Below are positions 39,714 to 47,723 of a stretch of 62,033 nucleotides of DNA, piece after piece. The position numbers and the translations under genes are program-made. Below the pieces are notes generated by a model. It saw only the letters and a program-made list of their open reading frames with translations. It searched no databases and was not told where the DNA came from. The stretch's first letter is position 1. The number at the start of each line of letters is the position of its first letter. Origin of the DNA: an uncultured bacterium (GTDB lineage: Bacteria; Verrucomicrobiota; Kiritimatiellia; CAIKKV01; CAITUY01); the NCBI GenBank assembly GCA_903895695.1, contig CAITUY010000004.1:1-62033 (forward strand), in the 5' to 3' direction.

Positions 39714-40880
39714 TTACGGCAAAGGCGTTTTCCAGGCGTTGCGGCGCCAGGGGCTTTCAGGACTTGTGCATAGCGTCTTATAAGCAGCCTGCGTGGCGAG
39801 GCCGGAGCGCGTTGTTTGCTGGTACGACCAGTATTGTCGCCCGACCAGATAGTTGTTGCCCAGGTCTTCCCACGAATCGAACGTCTGCTGAAGCATCTTG
39901 GCTACGGGCATGATCTTTTCCCAAGCCTCGGCTTCGCTGAGATAGCCTGCCACGTAACCCCACCCGCAGAGGGCAACGTACCGGGAGTAATCCCAGCCGA
40001 GGAGGCTCTTCTTTCCGAACTTCGCATGGTAGGCGAGCTCGATGTCGATCTTGTTCTGCATCTCAAGATCCTTGCCGGCCTTCTGCCTCAGGACCGCCAC
40101 CTGATTGGTGGTGAGCGTTTCCAGATAGGCGCCCATCGTGTTGAAGTCCTTGCGGTGCCCGCCCATGTCGATCCAGAGCAGCGTGTCCAGCAGGTCTTCC
40201 CGGTCCTTCACGCTCCACCATTTTGCCAAGAGTTCGCGCCCGGCTCCCTTGCTGTCGCTCGTGGGGAACACGCCCCCGAGCAAGTCGTGCCGTTCGTGAT
40301 TGAGCTCGGTGAGAATGGCGCAGGTGGCCAATGCCCACTGGCGTTGGTTGACGAACCACCCCGCGAAGACGGGATTACCCCGCACGATCGCGGTCTGGTT
40401 GGTTGCGGTGAAATAGCCCACGGTGGTGGGGGTGGCCATAAAGAGGTTTTGGTAGGCCCTTTGAACGGCCTCAAAAGTCTGGTTCGTATCCTGAAGGATC
40501 CGCAATACGCCAACGGCCGCCTGTTCACTGTGGATGATCCGGGCTCCGCAGATTTGTGCCGCGAGGAGACTCCAATTCCAGCCCTCATAGGACGTCGTTT
40601 CCTGGGTGCCATCCCAGTGCCATTTCTCCGACAGCACCGGAATCCAACTGATGGCTGGCTGTGGCGACGCCGGGGTGTTCTGGCGCATCCAGGAACTACA
40701 GGCCGAATCCCTCCGAATAACGCGGATGGGCAGACCGCAAACGTATTTGACGATCTTTTCATCGCCATAGGTACGGTTGATGTAAGTGTCGATTTTGCAC
40801 GGACCGTTGCGATAGAACACCACCGCAACGATGCTGAGAAGGACGACGAGTCCTATGCCGATGCCTATGAGGGTCTTCAT
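39714..40880 (-). CDS. membrane-anchored DUF1266 protein
   Basis: 388 aa. A single N-terminal membrane helix (about 5-23) is followed by a soluble region. The C-terminal 200 residues match DUF1266, with the signature LLGWDYSRYVALCGWGYVAGYL, then EAWEKIMPVAKMLQQTF and SWEDLGNNYLVGRQYW. The family's function is unknown; members are found in many Gram-negatives, often near phage or toxin genes. It is less GC-biased than the core genes, and the toxin-antitoxin and repeats beside it suggest an accessory region. Confidence 0.85.
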   Translation of the reverse strand: MKTLIGIGIGLVVLLSIVAVVFYRNGPCKIDTYINRTYGDEKIVKYVCGLPIRVIRRDSACSSWMRQNTPASPQPAISWIPVLSEKWHWDGTQETTSYEGWNWSLLAAQICGARIIHSEQAAVGVLRILQDTNQTFEAVQRAYQNLFMATPTTVGYFTATNQTAIVRGNPVFAGWFVNQRQWALATCAILTELNHERHDLLGGVFPTSDSKGAGRELLAKWWSVKDREDLLDTLLWIDMGGHRKDFNTMGAYLETLTTNQVAVLRQKAGKDLEMQNKIDIELAYHAKFGKKSLLGWDYSRYVALCGWGYVAGYLSEAEAWEKIMPVAKMLQQTFDSWEDLGNNYLVGRQYWSYQQTTRSGLATQAAYKTLCTSPESPWRRNAWKTPLP

Positions 40881-40948
40881 GCGTTATCCCGCCGCTCAGT
40901 ACTCGGGTGCCCCACCAAAGCCTATGGTGTGGCGTCTTTCCCAAGCGG

Positions 40949-40968
40949 GGCGGATGTCCTCATCCGCC
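40949..40968. repeat. palindrome GGCGGAT-N6-ATCCGCC
   Basis: Perfect 7-bp stem with loop GTCCTC, in the 216-base gap between the DUF1266 and RRM genes. Same architecture as the palindrome at 38467-38486. Confidence 0.5.
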
Positions 40969-41070
40969 TCTGCATGCCAGTCGGCCGGGGACGGCCACCC
41001 CACATCGTGCATCGCTCCCTAATGGCAGAACGGCACAACTCGGAAATGTGTCCGCTCAGGAAAGTAGTTG

Positions 41071-41086
41071 CCCCCGTTGCCGGGGG
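41071..41086 (-). terminator. probable terminator of rpoD-RRM transcript
   Basis: Read on the minus strand, CCCCC-GGCAAC-GGGGG lies ten bases after the RRM stop and is followed by CAACTACTTT. Short strong stem with a weak T-rich tail. Confidence 0.4.
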
Positions 41087-41096
41087 GTCGGGCGGG

Positions 41097-41528
41097 TTAC
41101 CGCCGGCCGCGGCGGCGGCGGGAGCGCGCTTCGCTCACGATCACCTTGCTGCCGTCCAGGTCGCGGCCGTTCATGCCGTCCACGGCGGCCTGGGCCTGGT
41201 CGACACCACCCATGGTGATGAAGGCGAAGACCTTGTTGGTGCCATCGGCGCGGCTGTTGACCACGCGCACATCCTTCACCTGGCCAAAGCGCTCGAAGGC
41301 TTTGCGGATATCGGCCTCCGTCGTGTTGTCGGCCAGGCCGCCGACATAGATCTCGGCCGAGTTGACCCGGCCACCACCGGCGCCGCTAAAGCCGCTGGAA
41401 CTGCCGGAACTGCCCGAACCGCGGCGGCCCCCGCGCAGGCGCATGCCGAGTAACAAACCGATCAGGAACCAGGCCAGCGATACGACGGCCACAAACGTTG
41501 TCAATGACATATGTTTCAGAATACCCAT
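41097..41528 (-). CDS. membrane-anchored RRM RNA-binding protein
   Basis: 143 aa. An N-terminal helix (about residues 10-29, FVAVVSLAWFLIGLLLGMRL) precedes a Gly/Ser-rich linker and one RNA recognition motif (about 56-135). RNP2 reads IYVGGL and RNP1 reads NKVFAFITM; the C-terminus is Arg-rich (RSRRRRGRR). Bacterial RRM proteins are usually about 90 aa and cytoplasmic, and a membrane anchor on one is uncommon. It may hold RNA at the inner membrane. AGGAAG nine bases before the ATG supports the start at 41528, which includes the anchor. It lies 59 bases downstream of rpoD on the same strand. Confidence 0.88.
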   Translation of the reverse strand: MGILKHMSLTTFVAVVSLAWFLIGLLLGMRLRGGRRGSGSSGSSSGFSGAGGGRVNSAEIYVGGLADNTTEADIRKAFERFGQVKDVRVVNSRADGTNKVFAFITMGGVDQAQAAVDGMNGRDLDGSKVIVSEARSRRRRGRR

Positions 41529-41549
41529 GGCGTTCTACTTCCTAGTTAG

Positions 41550-41585
41550 GGGAGTCGCTTCCGTCACCTGCGGAAGGAGTCTCCC
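41550..41585 (-). other. imperfect hairpin between rpoD and RRM gene
   Basis: CTTCCG (41558-41563) pairs with CGGAAG (41571-41576), and the flanks GGGAG/CTCCC extend the stem. It starts two bases past the rpoD stop. No T-tract follows, so it may reduce read-through or stabilise the rpoD 3' end. Confidence 0.4.
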
Positions 41586-41587
41586 GG

Positions 41588-43414
41588 TTACTTCATTTCG
41601 AGAAACCCTTCCAGCTTCCGGATGCGCGTGGGGTGGCGCAACTTGCGGAGGGCCTTGGCCTCGATCTGGCGGATTCGTTCCCGGGTGACATTGAACTGCT
41701 TGCCGACTTCCTCGAGGGTTCGCGAGTAACCGTCGTTCAGGCCGAACCGCAGGTTCAGCACCTGCTGTTCGCGCTCGGTCAACGTTCCGAGCACGTCCTT
41801 CAGCCGCTCCTTGAGCAGGCTGTAGGCGGTCATTTCCGACGGATTCTCGGCGCCCTTATCCTCGATGAAATCGCCGAAATGCGCGTCATCGCCGTCGCCC
41901 ACCGGGCTTTGGAGGGAAATCGGCTGCTGGGCCATCTTGTACACGGCCCTGACACGTTCGACGGGCAGGCTCATCTCTTCCGCCACTTCCTCCGGCGTCG
42001 GCTCCCGTCCCAGTTCCTGCACGAGCTTCTTCTGCACGCGCATGAGCTTGTTGATCGTCTCGATCATGTGCACGGGGATTCGAATCGTCCGGGCTTGATC
42101 GGCGATGGCACGGGTGGCCGCCTGACGGATCCACCAGGTGGCGTAGGTACTGAACTTGTACCCGCGGCGGTACTCGAACTTCTCGACCGCCTTCATAAGC
42201 CCCGTGTTGCCCTCCTGGATCAAGTCCAGGAACGACAGCCCGCGGTTCATGTACTTCTTGACGATACTGATCACCAGGCGCAGGTTGGCCTCGACCATCT
42301 CGGTGCGCGCCGCCATACCCTTGCGCATCGCATCCCGGAGCTGTTTGTACTTGATCACGAATTCCTCGTTGGTCATGCACAAGCGATCTTCGAGTTGTCG
42401 GATGCGTTTCTGCTCGGCCGCGAGTCCTTCCTCCTGTTTGCGGCTCTTGCGCTGGCGCTTGAGGCCATCGATCTGGCCCATGGCGCTTGTCATCTCTTTG
42501 TATTCTTCCTCGGCCTTGGCGGCCAGGGATTCGATGATCTTCTGCTTGTAGTAAAGGTTGAGGAACTGTTGCGCCAGCTTCTTGCGCGTCTTCTCCATGT
42601 CCTTCTGGGCGTTGGCCTTCTGGGCGGTCGTGGAGCGCGTTTTGCGTACGACGGCGAAATCGGAGAACAGCTTATCGCGGTTCTTGAGGATCTCGCGTTT
42701 CACGCGCGGGAGAGCCTTCAGGTACTTGTCCCGGCTGTCGACGAACTTATCCTCGATGACGCGGTCAAAGCGTTCCCGCCCGTTTTCGAGGCGTTCGGCC
42801 ATTCCCAGGTACATGTCGGCGGCGACGCCAAGTTCATCAAACAGGGTGCGGCAGACGATCTCGGCGGATTCGATACGCTTGCAAATCTCGACTTCCTGCT
42901 CGCGCGTCAGCAGAGGAACCTGACCCATCTGGTGCAGGTACATGCGGATGGGATCGTCAAAGATGTCCAGGCGTTCGGCGCGCGCGGCGGCCGCTACGGC
43001 CTGCGGGCTCTTGGACGGTTCCTTGCGGTACTTCTCGGCGTCCGACGCCTCGATGATCTCGATGTCCATGCTTCGGAGTAGCTCGAGGTAGCCCTCAAGT
43101 TCGTCCGGATTGATCACCGAACTGGGGATCATCTCGTTGATATCGTCATAGGTAAGGAAGCCTTGTTCCTCGGCCAGTTTGACAAGCTCCTTGATGCGCT
43201 GACTGCGTTCCTCCCAACTCATGCCGCCGACATCGTCAGCCATCTCCTCGCCTTCGGGTTTGGCTTCGAGTTCCGGCTGTTCGTTGGGGGCGCGGATGGC
43301 AGCGGGTTTACGCGCTGCAGGGGCCTTGCTTTTGGTCTCCGCGGCGGGTGGCGCTTTGGCGACGGGAGTTGCCTTTTCAATCTTCTTCGGCGCTTCCGTT
43401 TTCTTTTTCGTCAT
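41588..43414 (-). CDS. rpoD: RNA polymerase primary sigma factor (sigma-70)
   Basis: 608 aa. The N-terminal 90 residues are Lys/Ala-rich and then region 1.1 begins ([30 protein letters not shown]). Region 1.2 ([16 protein letters not shown]), the non-conserved region, 2.1-2.4 ([22 protein letters not shown] and the -10 helix [17 protein letters not shown]), region 3 and region 4.2 ([27 protein letters not shown]) are all canonical. It therefore reads TTGACA/TATAAT promoters, as found for three genes in this window. AAAGGGA precedes the start. Confidence 0.97.
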   Translation of the reverse strand: MTKKKTEAPKKIEKATPVAKAPPAAETKSKAPAARKPAAIRAPNEQPELEAKPEGEEMADDVGGMSWEERSQRIKELVKLAEEQGFLTYDDINEMIPSSVINPDELEGYLELLRSMDIEIIEASDAEKYRKEPSKSPQAVAAAARAERLDIFDDPIRMYLHQMGQVPLLTREQEVEICKRIESAEIVCRTLFDELGVAADMYLGMAERLENGRERFDRVIEDKFVDSRDKYLKALPRVKREILKNRDKLFSDFAVVRKTRSTTAQKANAQKDMEKTRKKLAQQFLNLYYKQKIIESLAAKAEEEYKEMTSAMGQIDGLKRQRKSRKQEEGLAAEQKRIRQLEDRLCMTNEEFVIKYKQLRDAMRKGMAARTEMVEANLRLVISIVKKYMNRGLSFLDLIQEGNTGLMKAVEKFEYRRGYKFSTYATWWIRQAATRAIADQARTIRIPVHMIETINKLMRVQKKLVQELGREPTPEEVAEEMSLPVERVRAVYKMAQQPISLQSPVGDGDDAHFGDFIEDKGAENPSEMTAYSLLKERLKDVLGTLTEREQQVLNLRFGLNDGYSRTLEEVGKQFNVTRERIRQIEAKALRKLRHPTRIRKLEGFLEMK

Positions 43415-43468
43415 ATCGTCCCTTTGTAAGGAAAAATGCCGAGGTCACGGCACAATCCAACGTCGAGC

Positions 43469-43503
43469 GGTCAAATATGACCTATTAAAGGTCGATGTAG
43501 CAA
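43469..43503 (-). promoter_or_regulatory. candidate rpoD promoter overlapped by a GGTCA palindrome
   Basis: On the minus strand TTGCTA (43503-43498), 17 bases, TCATAT (43480-43475). The palindrome GGTCA-N4-TGACC at 43469-43482 covers the -10, as a repressor site would. The 248-base gap holding it has no gene. Confidence 0.35.
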
Positions 43504-43662
43504 GATGTTTCTTGGACGATCTTTTGGCCCACGCTCCGTCAGGTGGTCAAGAGCGGTCCACCCTCGGTGCTGATGGATTTTCAACCGCGCGGCCTGAATG
43601 AAGACGCCGTGTTCTGGTTTTGAAGATCCTGACGTGTTACTTTCGTGCCAAGAAGGTTCAGG

Positions 43663-45117
43663 ATGATGAGTATGCTCCTCGATGGTTTCGATGCGTGGCG
43701 GTGGGTTGTCCTCCGGCGGTGCGGCGTATTCGGCCTGGCCCTGAGCCTGCTCGGGTGCGGGCGGGCGCTGGACGAACGGACCGCGGACGGGCGCCTCGTC
43801 GTTCACTACTGGGAGAAATGGACGGGCTTTGAGGGCGACTCCATGCAGGCGGTGGTGGACGATTTCAACGCTTCGCAGAGCCGTATCCATGTTGAGAAAC
43901 TGACCGTCAGCGAGGTCAACCGCAAGCTGTTGCTGGCCACGGCCGGCGGCAATCCGCCGGACGTGGCGGGCCTTTGGTCGAGTGACATCTGCGGGTTCGC
44001 CGAGAAGAATGCCCTGGAGCCGTTGGACCGCCGGCTGCGCGAGGCGGGCATCGGGCGCGACCATTATATCCCCGTGTTTTGGGATCTGTGCGCGTACCGG
44101 GGCTTCGTCTGGGCCCTGCCGAGCACGCCGAGTTCGCTGGCCCTGCACTGGAACAAGAAGATGTTCCGGGATGCCGGGCTGGATCCCGAGCATCCGCCGC
44201 GCTGCCTGGCGGAACTCGAAGCCATGTCGGACCGGCTGACGGTCGTCGATGTGACGCGAAGCAATCAGGCGGTTCGCCTGCGTTACGTGGATCTCACCGA
44301 CCGCGAGAAGGCGGCGCACGAGTTCCGGTTGATCCAGGTGGGACACCTGCCGCAGGAACCGGGGTGGTGGATGCCCCTGTGGACGTACTGGTTCGGCGGC
44401 GGGCTCACCGAAGGCGACCGCCGGATTACGGCGTTGACGCCCGGGAACGAGCGGGCATTCGCCTGGTTCCGGAGTGTGGCCGAGAAGTACGGGGTGGAGA
44501 ATCTGCGAGGATTCGGCGCCTCGTTTGGGAACTTTTCATCCCCTCAAAACCCGTTTCTATCCGGCCGCGTGGCCATGGTGCTGCAAGGCGTCTGGATGTA
44601 CAACTTTATCGACAAGTACGCGCCGCAACTGGAGTGGGGCGCCGCGCCGTTCCCGGCCGAGGACCCGACCGCGTATCCGAATGTCACGATCGCCGAATGC
44701 GACGTGCTCGTCATCCCCAAGGGAGCCCGCCATCCGGTCGAGGCGTTTGAGTTCATTCGCTACGTCAATTCGCAGGGGCCCATGGAGAAACTCGCACTCG
44801 GTCAGCGCAAGTTCAGCCCGCTGGCCGTCACGAGCGAGGCCTTTTTCGCTTCCCATCCCAATCCGTTCATCCGGACGTTCATCGAACTGGCCCGCAGCCC
44901 GAATGCCCACACCGTGCCATGCATGTCGCTTTGGACCGAGTACAGCGACGAACTGCGCGTGGCGGCCGATCGCGTCACGGCGCTGCAGGCCACGCCCGCG
45001 CAGGCGTTGGGCGACGTCCAGCAGCGCATCCAGCATAAATACGACCGGGTCCTGCGCCGCTGGGACCTGGTGAAGGACGAGCGGATCCAGGAATGGAGGG
45101 ACAATGACGCGCGGTGA
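43663..45117 (+). CDS. extracellular solute-binding lipoprotein of a sugar ABC transporter
   Basis: 484 aa family-1 solute-binding protein. The lipoprotein signal ends SLLGC with Cys32. WEKWTGFEGDSMQAVVDDFNAS, LATAGGNPPDVAGLW and YRGFVWALPSTPSSLALHWNKKMF are typical of sugar-binding proteins. Trp/Tyr-rich stretches in the second lobe would stack on the sugar. An internal segment at about 170-220 is long compared with MalE-type proteins. ATG 43663 with AGAAGG upstream is preferred over GTG 43645. Its 3' end overlaps the first permease gene by 14 bases. Confidence 0.9.
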   Translation: MMSMLLDGFDAWRWVVLRRCGVFGLALSLLGCGRALDERTADGRLVVHYWEKWTGFEGDSMQAVVDDFNASQSRIHVEKLTVSEVNRKLLLATAGGNPPDVAGLWSSDICGFAEKNALEPLDRRLREAGIGRDHYIPVFWDLCAYRGFVWALPSTPSSLALHWNKKMFRDAGLDPEHPPRCLAELEAMSDRLTVVDVTRSNQAVRLRYVDLTDREKAAHEFRLIQVGHLPQEPGWWMPLWTYWFGGGLTEGDRRITALTPGNERAFAWFRSVAEKYGVENLRGFGASFGNFSSPQNPFLSGRVAMVLQGVWMYNFIDKYAPQLEWGAAPFPAEDPTAYPNVTIAECDVLVIPKGARHPVEAFEFIRYVNSQGPMEKLALGQRKFSPLAVTSEAFFASHPNPFIRTFIELARSPNAHTVPCMSLWTEYSDELRVAADRVTALQATPAQALGDVQQRIQHKYDRVLRRWDLVKDERIQEWRDNDAR

Positions 45118-45991
45118 ACGCCACAGCCTTTGGATCGGCCTGCTGTTTGTCAGCCCGTGGATCGTCGGGTTCCTGGCCTTCACGCTCTATCCAGTCATCG
45201 CCTCCACGGCCTACTCGTTTTGCGATTATGACGTGCTCAGCAAGCCGGTCTGGATCGGCACGCTCAATTACCGCGAAATGCTGACGGATAGCGTTTTTTG
45301 GCAGTCGCTCCGCAATACACTGTATTTCGCGGCGTTTTCCATTCCGCTGGGGCTGGTGATGTCGCTCTCGGTGGCGGTGCTGCTCAACCAGTCGGTGCGC
45401 GGTCGGTCGGTGTTCCGGGCCATCTTTTTCCTGCCGTCCCTGATACCGGTTGTGGCCAGTTCCATGATCTGGCTCTGGATTCTCAACGGGAACTTCGGCC
45501 TGCTGAACCACGCGCTCAAGAGCATCGGCATCGCGCATCCGCCGCAGTGGCTGGCCGATCCGGCGTGGACCAAGCCATCGTTGATCCTGATGTCATTGTG
45601 GGGCGTGGGGCACGCGATGGTGATCTACTTGGCGGCGCTGCAAGACGTGCCGCGTTCGCTGTACGAGTCGGCCGACCTGGACGGCGCGGGCGCCTGGAGC
45701 CGGTTCCGGCACGTCACGCTGCCCATGATTTCGCCGGTAATATATTTCAATCTGATCATGGGCATTATCGGGTCGCTGCAGGTGTTCTCGCAGGCATTCA
45801 TCATGCTCGGGGGCGGCGGGCCGCAGCGTTCGGCCCTGTTCTATGCCGTCTACCTGTACCTGAATGCGTTCGAGTACCGCCAGATGGGCTACGCCTGTGC
45901 CATGGCGTGGGTGTTGTTCATCATCATCTTGTTCCTGACCTGGGTGGCCACGCGAAGCACCCGCAAACTCGTCTACTACGCGGCGGAGTGA
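45104..45991 (+). CDS. sugar ABC transporter permease, MalF/UgpA-like
   Basis: 295 aa, six membrane helices. The binding-protein-dependent transport signature (EAA loop) reads YESADLDGAGAWSRFRHVTLPM and would contact the ATPase. The opening WIGLLFVSPWIVGFLAFTLYP is typical of the first permease of CUT1 sugar systems. It starts inside the end of the binding-protein gene and is followed by the second permease after two bases. Confidence 0.95.
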   Translation: MTRGERHSLWIGLLFVSPWIVGFLAFTLYPVIASTAYSFCDYDVLSKPVWIGTLNYREMLTDSVFWQSLRNTLYFAAFSIPLGLVMSLSVAVLLNQSVRGRSVFRAIFFLPSLIPVVASSMIWLWILNGNFGLLNHALKSIGIAHPPQWLADPAWTKPSLILMSLWGVGHAMVIYLAALQDVPRSLYESADLDGAGAWSRFRHVTLPMISPVIYFNLIMGIIGSLQVFSQAFIMLGGGGPQRSALFYAVYLYLNAFEYRQMGYACAMAWVLFIIILFLTWVATRSTRKLVYYAAE

Positions 45992-45993
45992 CC

Positions 45994-46908
45994 ATGCGCA
46001 CCCTCAAGAAAGTCATTGTCTACGCGCTGCTGCTTTCCGGGTCGGCGGTATTTCTTGTTCCGCTGCTCTGGATGGTGTCAACTGGGCTCAAGCCTCTCGA
46101 CCAGACCATGTCCATGCCGCCGACCTGGCTGCCGTACCGGGAGTACGTTCAGGACGGCGGCCAACTCCGCGAGCGCAAGGCCGGCGAGGTCGTGACCGCC
46201 ACGGCCACCGTGGTGCGGAAGGTCTCGTTCCGCTGGGAGAATATCGGGCTGGCGATCACGGCCATGAAGTATTTTCCGCGTTACTTGTTCAACACGCTCT
46301 TCCTGTGCCTCCTGACCGTGACCGGCACCGTGTTGTCCAGCGCGCTCGCCGCCTATGGGTTCTCGCGAATCGAGTGGCGCGGCCGCAACCGGTTGTTCGT
46401 GGTCGCGCTGGCCACGATGATGGTGCCGTTCCCGGTGGTCATGGTGCCGGTCTACTGCCTGTTCCGGTCGGTCGGCTGGATCGGAACCCTGAAGCCGCTG
46501 TGGGTCGGTTCGTTTTGTGCCGGCGCCTTCAACGTGTTCTTGTTGCGCCAGTTCTTCATGACGATCCCGAAAGATCTGTCCGAGGCGGCGCGCATCGATG
46601 GCTGCGGGGAATTCCGCATCTTCTGGCAGATCGTCCTGCCGCTGTGCCGGCCGGCGTTGATGGTCGTGGGCCTGTTCCAGTTCATGGCCACGTGGAACGA
46701 CTTCCTGGGGCCGTTGATCTACCTGACCGAGCAGAAGGACTACACGCTGGCCCTGGGTCTGCAGTTCTTCCAGAGCCAGCACGGCGGCACAGAGTGGCAC
46801 TACCTCATGGCTGCCAGCACATTGATCGCCCTGCCCGTGATCATCCTCTTCTTCTTCACGCAGAAGACGTTCATCGAGGGGATTTCGATGACGGGGATCA
46901 AGGGGTAG
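45994..46908 (+). CDS. sugar ABC transporter permease, MalG/UgpE-like
   Basis: 304 aa, six membrane helices. The EAA loop is EAARIDGCGEFRIFWQIVLPL, and FIEGISMTGIKG is the typical C-terminus of the second CUT1 permease. The first periplasmic loop is about 35 residues longer than in MalG (the EYVQDGGQLRERKAGEVV segment). No ATPase gene follows; CUT1 systems often share one ATPase (MsmK/UgpC) encoded elsewhere, which is the likely case here. Confidence 0.95.
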   Translation: MRTLKKVIVYALLLSGSAVFLVPLLWMVSTGLKPLDQTMSMPPTWLPYREYVQDGGQLRERKAGEVVTATATVVRKVSFRWENIGLAITAMKYFPRYLFNTLFLCLLTVTGTVLSSALAAYGFSRIEWRGRNRLFVVALATMMVPFPVVMVPVYCLFRSVGWIGTLKPLWVGSFCAGAFNVFLLRQFFMTIPKDLSEAARIDGCGEFRIFWQIVLPLCRPALMVVGLFQFMATWNDFLGPLIYLTEQKDYTLALGLQFFQSQHGGTEWHYLMAASTLIALPVIILFFFTQKTFIEGISMTGIKG

Positions 46909-47056
46909 GCAGGATTCGGCGTAGCCGCGTCCGTAAGGGCGTGGTAGTCTGGCGACCAGAGTTAGGGGAGATCCGATCGCGGCGGGATGTCTCCGACTCG
47001 CGAACAAAGATCGAACCCGTCGCTTAAGCCACGGATCCGGCAGAAGAGGAATACAG

Positions 47057-47218
47057 ATGGCTCAACAAAATTATACATTCGCAAAACGGCAGCGCGATCT
47101 CGCCAAAAAGCAGAAGAAGGAAGAGAAGCGGCTGCGGAAGCTTGACGCAAAGCAGCCGGTGGCCGAAGAGAACCCGCCCAAACCCGTTGCCGACGAACCG
47201 GCCGCCGCAGGGACTTGA
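47057..47218 (+). CDS. tiny basic protein (53 aa)
   Basis: Open frame with AGAGGA seven bases before the ATG. The first half is strongly basic and probably helical (YTFAKRQRDLAKKQKKEEK), the second half Pro/Ala-rich and acidic. Short proteins that start MAxxNYxFxKRQRxLAKKxKxEEK are, as I recall, found in many Gram-negatives without known function. A nucleic-acid or ribosome contact is plausible from charge only. It ends 32 bases before the dCMP deaminase gene. Confidence 0.7.
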   Translation: MAQQNYTFAKRQRDLAKKQKKEEKRLRKLDAKQPVAEENPPKPVADEPAAAGT

Positions 47219-47250
47219 CCGGGCCCGGGGGAGTCGGCATTGTCTGCACC

Positions 47251-47715
47251 ATGAAACAGCAGGGACAGGCCCGGCCGGACTGGGACACGTACTTCATGGA
47301 CATCGCGGCGGTCGTCGCGCGGCGCGGCAACTGTTCCCGTCGGCAGGTGGCGGCTGTCATCGTGAAGGATCAGCGCCTCATCTCGACCGGCTATAACGGC
47401 ACGCCGCGCGGCGTGAAGAACTGCTGCGAGGGGGGGTGCGCCCGGTGCGCGAGCGATGCGCCGTCCGGCAGCGGGCTGGGCGAATGTATCTGCTGCCATG
47501 CCGAGGAGAATGCCATCACCCAGGCCGCCTATCATGGCATCGCGGTACAGGGTGCCACGTTGTACTGCCTGCTGACTCCCTGTCTGATCTGCGCCAAGAT
47601 GATCATCAACGCCGGCATCAAAGAAGTCGTGTTCGAGAACGAGTACGAGTTTAGTGAGCAGACGCGCGCGTTGCTGCACGAGGGCGGCGTGCGGTGCAGG
47701 CGGTTGGTGCGCTGA
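47251..47715 (+). CDS. deoxycytidylate deaminase (ComEB family)
   Basis: 154 aa zinc-dependent deaminase making dUMP from dCMP for thymidylate synthesis. The catalytic HAEENA and the zinc motif TPCLICAK are intact, and the family's second Cys-rich zinc site is present (NCCEGGCARC ... CICC). The substrate loop STGYNGTPRGVKNC is typical. ATG 47251 is selected; an in-frame GTG-type start at 47215 is less likely. The DUF401 permease gene starts nine bases after the stop. Confidence 0.93.
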   Translation: MKQQGQARPDWDTYFMDIAAVVARRGNCSRRQVAAVIVKDQRLISTGYNGTPRGVKNCCEGGCARCASDAPSGSGLGECICCHAEENAITQAAYHGIAVQGATLYCLLTPCLICAKMIINAGIKEVVFENEYEFSEQTRALLHEGGVRCRRLVR

Positions 47716-47723
47716 GCGCGCTC

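Noticed and set aside
39816..41453. 545-codon plus-strand frame over the DUF1266 and RRM genes
   Set aside because: Both minus-strand genes have clear family signatures, while this frame has none.
41633..43081. 482-codon plus-strand frame over rpoD
   Set aside because: Antisense shadow of a textbook sigma factor.
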